From: an uncultured Bacteroidales bacterium
GTDB taxonomy: Bacteria; Bacteroidota; Bacteroidia; Bacteroidales; UBA932
NCBI GenBank assembly: GCA_944325765.1
Contig: CALVBH010000098.1
Location: forward strand, 1 to 60,780
Reading direction: 5' to 3'
Length of the DNA stretch: 60,780 nucleotides
Made by a program: the position numbers and the translations under genes
The notes under the pieces: model-generated
The model's database searches: none
Told to the model about the DNA's origin: nothing
The model's input: the letters and a program-made list of their open reading frames with translations, nothing else
Shown: positions 36,210-44,469 of the stretch, piece after piece
Layout: each line of letters opens with the position of its first letter
How positions within the stretch are numbered: the stretch's first letter is position 1

Positions 36210-37514
36210 ATGGGCAGACTTTCACTTCAGACGCAGACACTCGGGTGTTCGAAGAACACGGTGGATACCGAGCATATCCTGGCCCGGCTGGAGAACGTAT
36301 ATGACATACTGCCGGAGAATGGCCCGGGACCATGCGACGTATTCCTGATCAATACCTGCGGCTTCATAGGTGATGCGAAGGAGGAATCGGTCTCTGTCAT
36401 TCTGGAAGCTGTCAGACGCAAGACGCTGGGTGAAATAGGACGTATCGTGGTTTTCGGCTGCCTTTCCCAAAGATACGCAGTTGAAATGCCCGGGCTGATT
36501 CCTGAAGTGGACGCCTGGTTCGGGGCCGTGGATTTCGAGCCGCTGCTGAGCTATCTCGGCGTTGCCCCGGATGAATGCAAGTCCGGTCCGCGGCTCCTGA
36601 CTACTCCACGCCACTATGCTTATCTGAAGATTTCGGAAGGCTGTGACAGGAGGTGTTCGTACTGTGCGATACCGTTTATCAGGGGAAAACACCGTTCAGT
36701 CCCGATGGAGGAACTGGAGGCGGAAGCCCGTATGCTGGCTCTCAAAGGGGTCAGGGAACTGATAATCATAGCCCAGGATACGACTTATTACGGGCTGGAT
36801 TTGTACCGCAGGCGTTCTCTTGCCGCACTCCTGCGGAGACTTTCAGCCATAGACGGAATAGAATGGATACGTATCCACTATTCGTATCCGGCGGATTTCC
36901 CGGAGGACGTCCTGGAAGAGATGGCGCAGAATCCCAAGGTTTGCCGCTATATGGACATTCCGCTCCAGCATATTTCCGACATAGTCCTGAAAAACATGCG
37001 CAGGAATGTCGACGGGGCCTGGACGAGGTCCCTGATATCGAAAATGAGGGAAAAGGTTCCGGGTGTCGTCCTCAGGACGACAATGATAGTTGGCCATCCG
37101 GGCGAGGGAAGGAAAGAGTTCGGAGAACTTCTCGACTTCGTGGAAAAGGCCCGTTTCGAACGGTTGGGGGCTTTCATGTATTCGGAAGAAGAAGGCACTT
37201 TCGGGGCCGGTCATTTCCGCGACTCGGTTTCTCCTGCGACAAAACGGCGCCGGCTGGACCGCCTTATGGATTTGCAGAGAGGCATTTCCCTGGAATTCAA
37301 CCGCTCCAGGATCGGCTCCGCAGTCAGGGTAATTGCCGACAGCTGTGCGGACGGCATCCTTGTATGCCGGAGCGAGTTCGAGAGCCCTGAAGTGGACGGA
37401 GAGATTTTAGTCGGATGCCCCCGCACCATAGACCCCGAATCACTGGTCGGCACTTTCATAAATGTCAGGATTACCGGTGCGGACGAATACGACCTCACTG
37501 CCGAAATGATATGA
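36210..37514 (+). CDS. rimO: Ribosomal protein S12 methylthiotransferase RimO
   Basis: A radical SAM enzyme that methylthiolates the conserved aspartate of ribosomal protein S12. The N-terminal UPF0004 domain has TLGCSKNTVDTEHILA, INTCGFIGDAKEES and FGCLSQRY with its three cluster cysteines; the radical SAM motif CDRRCSYCAIP follows at about residue 147; and a C-terminal TRAM domain ends NVRITGADEYDL. The GCSKN signature distinguishes it from MiaB. It has 434 residues and overlaps the next gene as ATGA. Confidence 0.96.
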   Translation: MGRLSLQTQTLGCSKNTVDTEHILARLENVYDILPENGPGPCDVFLINTCGFIGDAKEESVSVILEAVRRKTLGEIGRIVVFGCLSQRYAVEMPGLIPEVDAWFGAVDFEPLLSYLGVAPDECKSGPRLLTTPRHYAYLKISEGCDRRCSYCAIPFIRGKHRSVPMEELEAEARMLALKGVRELIIIAQDTTYYGLDLYRRRSLAALLRRLSAIDGIEWIRIHYSYPADFPEDVLEEMAQNPKVCRYMDIPLQHISDIVLKNMRRNVDGAWTRSLISKMREKVPGVVLRTTMIVGHPGEGRKEFGELLDFVEKARFERLGAFMYSEEEGTFGAGHFRDSVSPATKRRRLDRLMDLQRGISLEFNRSRIGSAVRVIADSCADGILVCRSEFESPEVDGEILVGCPRTIDPESLVGTFINVRITGADEYDLTAEMI

Positions 37515-38476
37515 ATTTATATAACTTTACGGATATGGGAAATTACAAAGGAAAATTCGCATTCATCTTCGCGGTCCTGCTGTCGGGATTCTGTATGTCG
37601 TCCTGCGGACCGACGGCCTATCTTCTCGATATCGAAACCAGCCATCCGTCGGAAGCCGGTGTCGATCTGGCCGGGAAGACCATATCTGCCGTATATCTTG
37701 ACAACGGGGATGTCGGGGATTCCCTCTTTTCGGCTGCACTTGCCACATCCTTCGTCACCAGAATGGAAAAAGATTATTTCCAGGGGGACAGTCTGATTTC
37801 CATTTATTGTCTCGACAAGGCTCCTGAAACCGATTATTCTTCGAAAAGGGAGATGCTGGAAATACTGATGGATACCGGTTCCGATGTCGTATTCGTGTTC
37901 GATGCCCCTGAATTTCAGGACAATGTCGCAGTGAATCTTGAATCGGACCCGGACGGCTCATTTACGGCAAAGGCCTCTTTCCCGTTCTCGATAGAGCTTT
38001 ATGTCTATGATTCGATGGACAAGCGCGATACCGTACTGAGGTTCCGTGGTGCATCGGTAGCGGACGCATCATCGGCCGTAAGCGGAAAGGAGAGCCGTGA
38101 TGCCCTTGGGGATATCCTGAAATCACAGCTCGGAGGTACGGCCCGCAGGCTCGGAGACGCCTCGGGAGACAAGTTTTCCCCTGTCTGGAAAATGGAGGAG
38201 GTCCTGTTTTTCCTGTATGATTCGAACAGTTGGTACGAGACCTATTTCTACGTCCGTGATTATGAGTGGCAAAAGGCGATAGACATCTGGATGTCCATGC
38301 TCGACACCGCGAATATGGAAAAAAAGGCCTGTATCGAATACAATATCGCTGCAGCCTGCTATCTCTCAGGACAGTACGATCTCGCTTCGGACTGGCTGGA
38401 ACTCTCCCGCAGGCATTTCAACCTTTCTCCGTATACGGACAGCCTCGGTAAGAAATTAGCCGGACGCAGCAAGTAG
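37511..38476 (+). CDS. Lipoprotein with TPR-like C-terminus (DUF6340-like)
   Basis: A 321-residue exported lipoprotein. The signal peptide FAFIFAVLLSGFCMSSCG ends in a lipobox. The middle has a VVFVFDAPEF strand, and the C-terminus has a TPR-like pair (EWQKAIDIWMSML then YNIAAACYLSGQYDLASDWL). The pattern resembles DUF6340 proteins as I recall them. Two starts are possible: 37511, overlapping rimO as ATGA, or 37535 (MGNYKGK), which gives a tidier signal peptide. The role is unknown. Confidence 0.75.
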   Translation: MNLYNFTDMGNYKGKFAFIFAVLLSGFCMSSCGPTAYLLDIETSHPSEAGVDLAGKTISAVYLDNGDVGDSLFSAALATSFVTRMEKDYFQGDSLISIYCLDKAPETDYSSKREMLEILMDTGSDVVFVFDAPEFQDNVAVNLESDPDGSFTAKASFPFSIELYVYDSMDKRDTVLRFRGASVADASSAVSGKESRDALGDILKSQLGGTARRLGDASGDKFSPVWKMEEVLFFLYDSNSWYETYFYVRDYEWQKAIDIWMSMLDTANMEKKACIEYNIAAACYLSGQYDLASDWLELSRRHFNLSPYTDSLGKKLAGRSK

Positions 38477-38494
38477 GTATCAATTCTGACACAC

Positions 38495-38540
38495 TTAACG
38501 GGGCTGCGCAAAATTTATCATTTTGACACAGCCCCGTTAA
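38495..38540. terminator. Bidirectional terminator hairpin, dispersed family copy 2
   Basis: TTAACGGGGCTG... pairs with ...CAGCCCCGTTAA across a loop, with one mismatch and a one-base bulge. It lies between the lipoprotein gene (plus) and RNase P RNA (minus), so it can end both. Its core is identical to the hairpin at 32313-32348. Confidence 0.75.
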
Positions 38541-38545
38541 TTTCA

Positions 38546-38895
38546 GGTATGACCGTAAGCCGGTTTCTGTTCCTGTGCTGCCATTTATCTTCGCAGCCTA
38601 CCCCCTGACATCGGACGGGCAGCCCTTGACTGTCAGTATATTTGGCCTTGCAGGCTTCAGGGACGTACGCGGACGATGTCGCCATGGCCCGCCGTGAGCT
38701 CTTGCCTCACATTTTCACCCTTGCATATCCGGAGATATGCGGTTATTTTCTGTTACGTTCACCACAAGGTTACCCCTGTCTGCGCTTTCCGCAGTGAAGT
38801 GCCCTTTCCTGTCCGGACTTTCCTCACGGTTCCGGCCGCACAGGCGGCCGGACGGCGCCATCTGCATGGCACCCCGCGCGGCAGCTCGTCATACC
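38546..38895 (-). ncRNA. rnpB: RNase P RNA (catalytic subunit)
   Basis: On the minus strand the universal signature GAGGAAAGTCCGGAC is followed by the P4-proximal conserved blocks and a 3' end ACAGAAACCGGCTTACGG. The terminal helix P1 pairs GGTATGAC (38895-38888) with GTCATACC (38553-38546). The length of about 350 nt is typical of type A RNA. A GC-rich P3 hairpin and the GCTGCC strand of P2/P4 are also visible. A degenerate -7 box TATATTCA lies just upstream. No protein-coding ORF in this stretch is credible. Confidence 0.94.
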
Positions 38896-38920
38896 TTGAA
38901 TATATCTCTGCCTGACGGGT

Positions 38921-40180
38921 TTATTTGTATCCCAATTTACGTTCCATACGGTCGTTAGAGCGTATGGTCCTTTCGACATTGCGTTTCAGTGCCGGAGTGA
39001 TGTCCTTGCATACCTTGTGGCAGCACATCTCCAGCGTGTACATTCTTCCTACGCAGAAGTTCGTATGTTCGCATCCGCTGCAATGATTTTCATCGGCCTT
39101 CATCTTGTTCACGAAATCCGTATCCTCAAGCACTGCACGGCCCATCTGAAGCAGTTCGAACCCGCTGTCCATCACCTTGTCTGCATCGGCTCTCGACAGT
39201 ACGCCGCCGACATATACCAAAGGCATATCGGGAAGAGCCTTCCTGAATTTCATGGAATCCTCGAGAAAGAAAAGATGTCTGAACGGAACAGTCGGACATA
39301 CGATTTTCCCTCCCAGCAGAACCCCGAGCTTCAGCCACCACTGTGTCTTCATCGGCATATAGTGGGTGATGGTCCTTACCGGAAACTGCCCCCTCATTAC
39401 GTACATCGGCGCACGGCTTACGAATCCGCCGGACAGAACCAGCGCATCCGCCCCGCATCTCTGCAGTTCCCTGGCCACTTCTATGCTTTCATCGATTTCC
39501 ATACCGCCTCTGAATCCGTCTCTGGTATTCATTTTGACGAAAATGGCCACTTTCCCTTTCCCGGCATCCGTGACCGCCTTCATACACCTGCGCATGAACC
39601 GCATCCTGTTTTCCAGAGAACCTCCGTATTCGTCCTTTCTCCTGTTAGTGTACGGGGAAAGAAACTGGGAAATCAGGTATCCGTGCCCGGCATGGATTTC
39701 CACAGCATCGAACCCGGCCTTGATACTGAGTTCGACTGCCTTTCCGTAAGCTTCCACCACTTCGTCGATTTCCTTGACGGTCATTCCGTGCACGAAAGTA
39801 GGGGAGTACAGGTTGAATCCGCTGCTGGCACCGAGCGGCCGGCAGCCGCAGATTCTCCTGTGGGACATATTGCCGCAGTGTCCGAGCTGGATGGACGCCC
39901 TGGCCCCTTCCCGGTGGATGGCATCAGTAAGCCTTTTCAGTTCCGGTACTATTTCTTCCCTCATCCAAAGCTGCCTTTCGAACGACAGCCCGCTGCGGCA
40001 GACGGCCGCGTATGCTACCGTAGTCATGCCTATTCCTCCGCGGGCTACGGCGGTATGGTAGTCGAAAAGGGACTGTGACGGCGAATTGTTTTCGCACATA
40101 CCCTCGAATGCCGCCGACCTTACAGTCCTGTTCCGCAGTTCTATGGGACCTATCTTTACAGGTGTAAAAAGATTGCTCAT
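38921..40180 (-). CDS. Old-yellow-enzyme family FMN reductase (NADH:flavin oxidoreductase)
   Basis: A TIM-barrel ene-reductase of 419 residues. The N-terminus LFTPVKIGPIELRNRTVRSA and the active-site block EIHAGHGYLISQFLSPYTNR with DEYGGSLENRMRF are the family signature. The C-terminus has a cysteine cluster CSGCEHTNFCVGRMY...CCH that probably ligates an iron-sulfur centre, but the flavodoxin-like FAD/NADPH domain of the larger 2,4-dienoyl-CoA reductase and BaiCD/BaiH proteins is absent. It is seven bases behind a steroid 5-alpha-reductase homologue. By analogy with gut bacterial steroid and bile-acid clusters it could reduce the C4-C5 or C1-C2 double bond of 3-oxo steroids. Confidence 0.88.
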   Translation of the reverse strand: MSNLFTPVKIGPIELRNRTVRSAAFEGMCENNSPSQSLFDYHTAVARGGIGMTTVAYAAVCRSGLSFERQLWMREEIVPELKRLTDAIHREGARASIQLGHCGNMSHRRICGCRPLGASSGFNLYSPTFVHGMTVKEIDEVVEAYGKAVELSIKAGFDAVEIHAGHGYLISQFLSPYTNRRKDEYGGSLENRMRFMRRCMKAVTDAGKGKVAIFVKMNTRDGFRGGMEIDESIEVARELQRCGADALVLSGGFVSRAPMYVMRGQFPVRTITHYMPMKTQWWLKLGVLLGGKIVCPTVPFRHLFFLEDSMKFRKALPDMPLVYVGGVLSRADADKVMDSGFELLQMGRAVLEDTDFVNKMKADENHCSGCEHTNFCVGRMYTLEMCCHKVCKDITPALKRNVERTIRSNDRMERKLGYK

Positions 40181-40187
40181 ATTTCGT

Positions 40188-40967
40188 TTACCAGATAAAA
40201 GGTATCAGATTTTTCTTTTTCAGTTGACGGTATTCGTCTCCGAATTCCTGTTCGTATTTTTCGGTCAGGGACCTGGATCTCGGAGCCAGGTTCGCGAATG
40301 TCCATACAGCGAAGAGAAGCCCCGCAGGAGACCAGGTCAGAACGGCATAGCCGACCCATTCGGTCAGTTCTCCGAAATAATTGGCTGAAGTCACGTATTT
40401 GTACAGCCCTTTCTTAGGAATATAATGCTTCGTATCCCCCGGCTGGCGCAGATGCCTGATGACATGGTCGGAATCCAGATTTATCAGCATCCCGGTCAGG
40501 AAAACCAGAGTGCCGATGATGAACTGCGGAGAAGTGAGCCATTCGCTGCCGTATGTGCCGGCAGGAGCCTGTTCGAAGAGCCAGCCTCCGATGAAGTAGG
40601 AATTCAGACCGTTGAATACCATTCCCATAGCCATAATGACAACAGGCATTTCCCCCTTGCCTCTCATCAGGAACGGGAAAATGAAGGCTCTTTGGAAGTA
40701 ATGGACGAGAAACAGTCCGGCCATTATCAGGAGGACGGTCCTGTCATTGCCGGTATCGGCGCCTGAAATCAGATAATCTGCCACATACAGCATCAGAAAG
40801 ACGAATGCCGGGGCTTCCATAATGACCCAGGCGGTCCTGTTGTTGATCTTGGGACCCCAGTTCGCCGTAGAAAGATAGCCGTAACCTGCCTTGAAGAAGA
40901 AAAGGGCAATGAATACTACGACTGCCATCGCGAACATTACGGTCATTAATATATAATATGTATTCAT
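40188..40967 (-). CDS. Steroid 5-alpha-reductase homologue (SRD5A family membrane protein)
   Basis: The start at ATG 40967 gives 259 residues with six or seven membrane segments. The second half reads almost like mammalian SRD5A1: LTGMLINLDSDHVIRHLR, PGDTKHYIPKKGLYKYVT, ANYFGELTEWVGYAVLTWS and a C-terminal EKYEQEFGDEYRQLKKKN before IPFIW. The family reduces the C4-C5 double bond of 3-oxo-delta4 steroids with NADPH in the membrane. Homologues in gut Odoribacteraceae and Parabacteroides act on bile acids (established knowledge from memory). Here it heads a two-gene operon with the flavoenzyme at 38921-40180. Substrate is inferred. Confidence 0.9.
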   Translation of the reverse strand: MNTYYILMTVMFAMAVVVFIALFFFKAGYGYLSTANWGPKINNRTAWVIMEAPAFVFLMLYVADYLISGADTGNDRTVLLIMAGLFLVHYFQRAFIFPFLMRGKGEMPVVIMAMGMVFNGLNSYFIGGWLFEQAPAGTYGSEWLTSPQFIIGTLVFLTGMLINLDSDHVIRHLRQPGDTKHYIPKKGLYKYVTSANYFGELTEWVGYAVLTWSPAGLLFAVWTFANLAPRSRSLTEKYEQEFGDEYRQLKKKNLIPFIW

Positions 40968-40992
40968 TAAGATGACTGGTATCAAATTCCCG

Positions 40993-41000
40993 CAAAGTTA
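40993..41000 (-). promoter_or_regulatory. -7 promoter box TAACTTTG for the steroid-reductase operon
   Basis: A perfect box on the minus strand, 25 bases before the ATG at 40967. Confidence 0.65.
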
Positions 41001-41032
41001 ATAAACATTTTTCTCATATCATTTTTTTTGAT

Positions 41033-41040
41033 TAATTTTG
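41033..41040 (+). promoter_or_regulatory. -7 promoter box TAATTTTG for pyrG
   Basis: A perfect box 29 bases before the pyrG ATG, divergent from the box at 40993-41000. Confidence 0.63.
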
Positions 41041-41069
41041 TCCCTCTGTAACGTTTAAGGAATTTTTCT

Positions 41070-42716
41070 ATGAATCCCAAGTATGTCTTCGTTTCAGGAG
41101 GAGTCGCATCGTCGCTCGGAAAGGGAATAATATCCGCATCACTGGCAAAACTGCTCCAGGCCCGCGGCCTGAGAGTCACCATCCAGAAATTCGACCCGTA
41201 TATCAATGTCGACCCCGGTACTTTGAATCCGTATGAACATGGCGAATGCTATGTGACCGACGACGGGGCGGAGACGGACCTGGATCTCGGACATTACGAG
41301 CGTTTTCTCGGAGTGCATACATCCAAGGCCAACAACGTGACCACGGGGAAAATATACAATACCGTAATCAACAAGGAAAGGGAAGGCGCCTATCTCGGCA
41401 AGACCGTCCAGATCGTTCCCCATATCACGGATGAGATAAAGAGAAGGATGCTGCTGCTCGGCAAGACCGGAAAGTACGATGTCATCATCACGGAAATAGG
41501 CGGTACGGTGGGCGATATGGAATCCCAGCCTTTCGTGGAAGCTGTCAGACAGCTCCAGTGGGAACTCCCTGAGGAAGACTGCGTGACCATACATCTGACA
41601 CTCGTCCCGTATCTGAGCGCAGCCAAGGAACTGAAGACCAAACCGACCCAGCACTCTGTACAGATGCTTCAGCAGAGCGGCGTGCAGCCCGATATCATCG
41701 TCTGCCGTACAGAGCACAGGCTGACTCCGGAACTGAGAAAGAAGGTGGCCCTCTTCTGCAATGTCAAGCCCGGTCATGTCATCGAGTCAATCGATGCGCC
41801 GTCCATCTATTCCGTGCCGCTGAACATGCAGGCCGAGAAACTGGACCGGCTTGTTCTCGATCATTTCGGTCTGAAGAATATGCCCGAACCGGACCTTACT
41901 GAATGGAAACGTTTTCTGGAAAAGCTGTTCCACCCGAAATCGGAGGTCGATATAGCACTCGTGGGCAAATACGTGGAACTTCAGGATGCCTACAAGTCCA
42001 TTCTCGAATCATTCGTACATGCCGGAGCCGCCAATGAGTGCAAGGTCAATGTCCACAGCATACACAGCGAATTCATCGATCCGGCCAATGTCGGGGAGAA
42101 ACTGTCAGGAATGGACGGAATCCTCGTCGCCCCGGGATTCGGGGAAAGAGGCCTGGAAGGGAAGATACTTGCCATCAAATATGCCAGGGAAAACAATGTC
42201 CCGTTCTTCGGAATCTGTCTCGGGATGCAGATGTGCGTGGTGGAATTCGCCAGAGACGTTTTGGGGCTGAAAGAAGCCGTATCCACTGAAGTCAACCCTG
42301 CCACGAAATATCCCGTCATCGACCTGATGGAAGACCAGAAGAGTACGACCATCAAGGGCGGTACGATGCGTCTCGGGGCGTACGACTGTAAAATCGCGAA
42401 GAATTCCCTTGCGGAAAAGATATACGGAACAGACATGATTTCCGAAAGGCACCGCCACAGGTATGAGTTCAACAACGACTATCTCGACATGATAGAGTCG
42501 GCAGGCATGAAGGCTACGGGGAAAAACCCGGATACGGGCCTCGTGGAAATTGTCGAGATTCCCGCGCATCCGTTCTTTATCGGAGTACAGTTCCATCCCG
42601 AACTGAAAAGTACCCCGGAACATCCGCAGCCTATTTTCGTGGCTTTTGTAAAGGCGGCAATGAAGTTCAGGGACGAACACAGGGAAAAGCGGCAGGATGC
42701 TGCCGCCGGGAAATGA
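41070..42716 (+). CDS. pyrG: CTP synthase
   Basis: Converts UTP to CTP with glutamine as nitrogen donor. The N-terminal synthetase domain shows KYVFVSGGVASSLGKGI and KFDPYINVDPGTLNP then HGECYVTDDGAETDLDLGHY. The C-terminal class I glutaminase has APGFGERG, the nucleophile in FFGICLGMQM, and the histidine/glutamate pair in GVQFHPELKS. The 548 residues are normal. It overlaps the next gene by four bases. Confidence 0.98.
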   Translation: MNPKYVFVSGGVASSLGKGIISASLAKLLQARGLRVTIQKFDPYINVDPGTLNPYEHGECYVTDDGAETDLDLGHYERFLGVHTSKANNVTTGKIYNTVINKEREGAYLGKTVQIVPHITDEIKRRMLLLGKTGKYDVIITEIGGTVGDMESQPFVEAVRQLQWELPEEDCVTIHLTLVPYLSAAKELKTKPTQHSVQMLQQSGVQPDIIVCRTEHRLTPELRKKVALFCNVKPGHVIESIDAPSIYSVPLNMQAEKLDRLVLDHFGLKNMPEPDLTEWKRFLEKLFHPKSEVDIALVGKYVELQDAYKSILESFVHAGAANECKVNVHSIHSEFIDPANVGEKLSGMDGILVAPGFGERGLEGKILAIKYARENNVPFFGICLGMQMCVVEFARDVLGLKEAVSTEVNPATKYPVIDLMEDQKSTTIKGGTMRLGAYDCKIAKNSLAEKIYGTDMISERHRHRYEFNNDYLDMIESAGMKATGKNPDTGLVEIVEIPAHPFFIGVQFHPELKSTPEHPQPIFVAFVKAAMKFRDEHREKRQDAAAGK

Positions 42717-43480
42717 TGAAGACCCTGTTCGGAACTGTGCTGTCGTGCCTTGCCCTGACAGTGTCCTTCACTTTGTCCGCGCAGGTGCGGCAGTACAGGG
42801 TAAATGTCGTGGAGGAATATCCTCATGATGAGACTTCATATACGCAGGGGCTGTTTTTTCATGAAGGTCAGATGTATGAGAGCACAGGACAGAACGGTTC
42901 TTCCACATTCAGGAAGGTGGATATGGAGACCGGAAAGCCTTTGAGGAAACTGGATTTTGCCAGAAAGTATTTCGTGGAAGGTTCCGTGGTACTGGACGGA
43001 TGCCTGTATATACTGACCTGGACGAGCAAAGTGGCCTTTATCTATGACATAGAGACACTTGAATACAGGTCGACGGTATCGTATCCGAGACAGGGATGGG
43101 GGCTGACGACAGACGGCGAGTCCCTGATAGCCAGTGACGGTTCGTCCAGACTCTTCTTCCTCGACAGGAATCTGAATACGCTCCGGTCCGTCCAGGTGAG
43201 ACTGCGCGGCAAACCGCTCAACTATCTGAATGAACTGGAATATATCGACGGGAAAATTTGGGCGAACGTGTATACTACCAACATGATAGCGATTATCGAC
43301 CCTGTCAGCGGAAACGTCGAGGGCGTGGTAGACTGCAGCGGCCTCCTTCCGGATAAACTGAAAACCTCCCGGACGGATGTCCTGAACGGGATAGCATACG
43401 ACGGAAGAACGGGAAATGTCTATCTTACCGGGAAAAACTGGCCCCGCCTGTATCAGGTGAAGATAGAGGAAAAGAAATGA
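42713..43480 (+). CDS. Glutaminyl-peptide cyclotransferase (glutamine cyclotransferase), exported
   Basis: Forms N-terminal pyroglutamate on peptides. The 255 residues start with a signal peptide (ending TLSAQ at about 23), and the five-bladed propeller is evident from SYTQGLFFHEGQMYESTGQN, FVEGSVVLDGCLYILTWTSK, WGLTTDGESLIASDGSSRLF, LNELEYIDGKIWANVYTTN and VLNGIAYDGRTGNVYLTGKN. Bacterial members are widespread in Bacteroidetes periplasms, where most secreted proteins begin with Gln after cleavage. It is coupled to pyrG by ATGA overlap. Confidence 0.92.
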   Translation: MMKTLFGTVLSCLALTVSFTLSAQVRQYRVNVVEEYPHDETSYTQGLFFHEGQMYESTGQNGSSTFRKVDMETGKPLRKLDFARKYFVEGSVVLDGCLYILTWTSKVAFIYDIETLEYRSTVSYPRQGWGLTTDGESLIASDGSSRLFFLDRNLNTLRSVQVRLRGKPLNYLNELEYIDGKIWANVYTTNMIAIIDPVSGNVEGVVDCSGLLPDKLKTSRTDVLNGIAYDGRTGNVYLTGKNWPRLYQVKIEEKK

Positions 43481-43506
43481 TAGTCTATCCTTATAAACTT
43501 ATTATT

Positions 43507-44088
43507 ATGAAACTCGCGGTATTTGTATGCATCTTATGTTCGATGCTTCTGGCAGGCAGCATCACTGCCTCTGCACAGTACAATGACATTTACAGGAGGG
43601 GTGTCAACTATTTTTCCGACGGGGAGAAACTGACTGACGTTCAGCTTTCCGCTCTTCTGGACAGGTCTGACAGCGGAATTACCTTTGATGATGTGGAAAA
43701 ATACAGGAAAGGTTTCAAGACCGGCCGTGGGCTGCTGATAGGTTTCGGCACACTGACAGGGGTGGGACTCCTCACGACGGGTATAGGTACAGTCGGTCTG
43801 ATGATCGAGGGTGTGGCCGTCGGTATCGGCACTGCATTTGTCGGCCCTTTGGCCGCTTTGGGAGGGGCTGATCCGGCTATTGCATTCGACAGCAAGTTTT
43901 ATGGAGTGACTGTAGCCGGCGTATGCGCCACTCTGACGGGGATTGCCGGAATAGTAGCCGGAACGACGGTCCTGTGTGTATACAAGAAGCGTATGAACAA
44001 TGTAGCGGACGTGTGCAATTCCGCTCCATCCGTCACGCTTTCGTTCGGAGCCCAGAAATACGGCACGGGTGTGGCCTTGAATTTTTAG
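43507..44088 (+). CDS. Exported glycine-rich hypothetical membrane protein
   Basis: A 193-residue protein of unknown function. The signal peptide MKLAVFVCILCSMLLAGSIT ends ASAQ. A charged segment (about 30-75) follows, then two hydrophobic stretches unusually rich in glycine (GRGLLIGFGTLTGVGLLTTG with GTVGLMIEGVAVGIGTAF, and a second near 145-165), ending in a beta-like tail SFGAQKYGTGVALNF. The terminal phenylalanine is reminiscent of outer-membrane beta-barrel ends. The ATG at 43507 fits the signal peptide; 43477 would overlap the previous gene by four bases. Confidence 0.7.
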   Translation: MKLAVFVCILCSMLLAGSITASAQYNDIYRRGVNYFSDGEKLTDVQLSALLDRSDSGITFDDVEKYRKGFKTGRGLLIGFGTLTGVGLLTTGIGTVGLMIEGVAVGIGTAFVGPLAALGGADPAIAFDSKFYGVTVAGVCATLTGIAGIVAGTTVLCVYKKRMNNVADVCNSAPSVTLSFGAQKYGTGVALNF

Positions 44089-44344
44089 GCAGCGGGCGGT
44101 TTCCGGGAATGTCCTGCAGACATTCGAGAGTGAGCAGGGGCGCCACAGCGGCTCTGGTTTGAAAAATATGACATATTGCGGGGGTGCCCGGGCAGGAGCT
44201 TGTCTCCTGCCGGCACTTCGGAAAGACCCTTTCCGAAGTGCTTGAGGTCGACTCAAAAGGAGGAATTTCAAGGCTTGCGAAGATGAGAAAACCGGAGTTT
44301 ACTTGTCGTAAATGAGGATTTTCGAATCAAGCGTAACGCGGAAA
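44089..44344 (+). other. Structured non-coding leader upstream of the TPP riboswitch
   Basis: About 255 bases contain no credible gene but have strong structure. Hairpin A pairs GGCAGGAG (44191-44198) with CTCCTGCC (44204-44211). Hairpin B pairs GCACTTCGGAAAG (44213-44225) with CTTTCCGAAGTGC (44229-44241), a perfect 13-bp stem. GTGCC at 44184-44188 could pair with GGCAC at 44212-44216, which overlaps hairpin B, so the two pairings exclude one another. No T-run follows, so it is not an ordinary terminator. Confidence 0.65.
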
Positions 44345-44420
44345 TTACCCTTTTGGGGCGATCTCGGGGCTGAGAGAGACCCATTGAACCTGATACGGCC
44401 AGTACCGTCGAAGGGAAGCA
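44345..44420 (+). promoter_or_regulatory. TPP (THI-box) riboswitch
   Basis: The thiamine-diphosphate aptamer is recognised by CGGGGCTGAGAGAGACCC, then TGAACCTGATACGGCCAGTA and ACCGTCGAAGGGAAGC in the canonical order. The P1 helix forms from CCCTT (44348-44352) and AAGGG (44411-44415). The aptamer ends about 50 bases before the TonB-dependent receptor start. The space between holds a TTCG-capped hairpin (CGCA/TGCG) and TTCCCCCTT at 44444-44452, which can pair with part of the P1 3' strand. Binding of TPP is expected to lower expression of the receptor. Confidence 0.93.
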
Positions 44421-44469
44421 GATTTCTCTGGCGCATTCGTGCGTTCCCCCTTGCATAAAACTAAATATT

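Noticed and set aside
38676-38915. Small plus-strand ORFs between the lipoprotein and OYE genes
   Set aside because: The interval is RNase P RNA on the minus strand, with the universal signature and paired ends.
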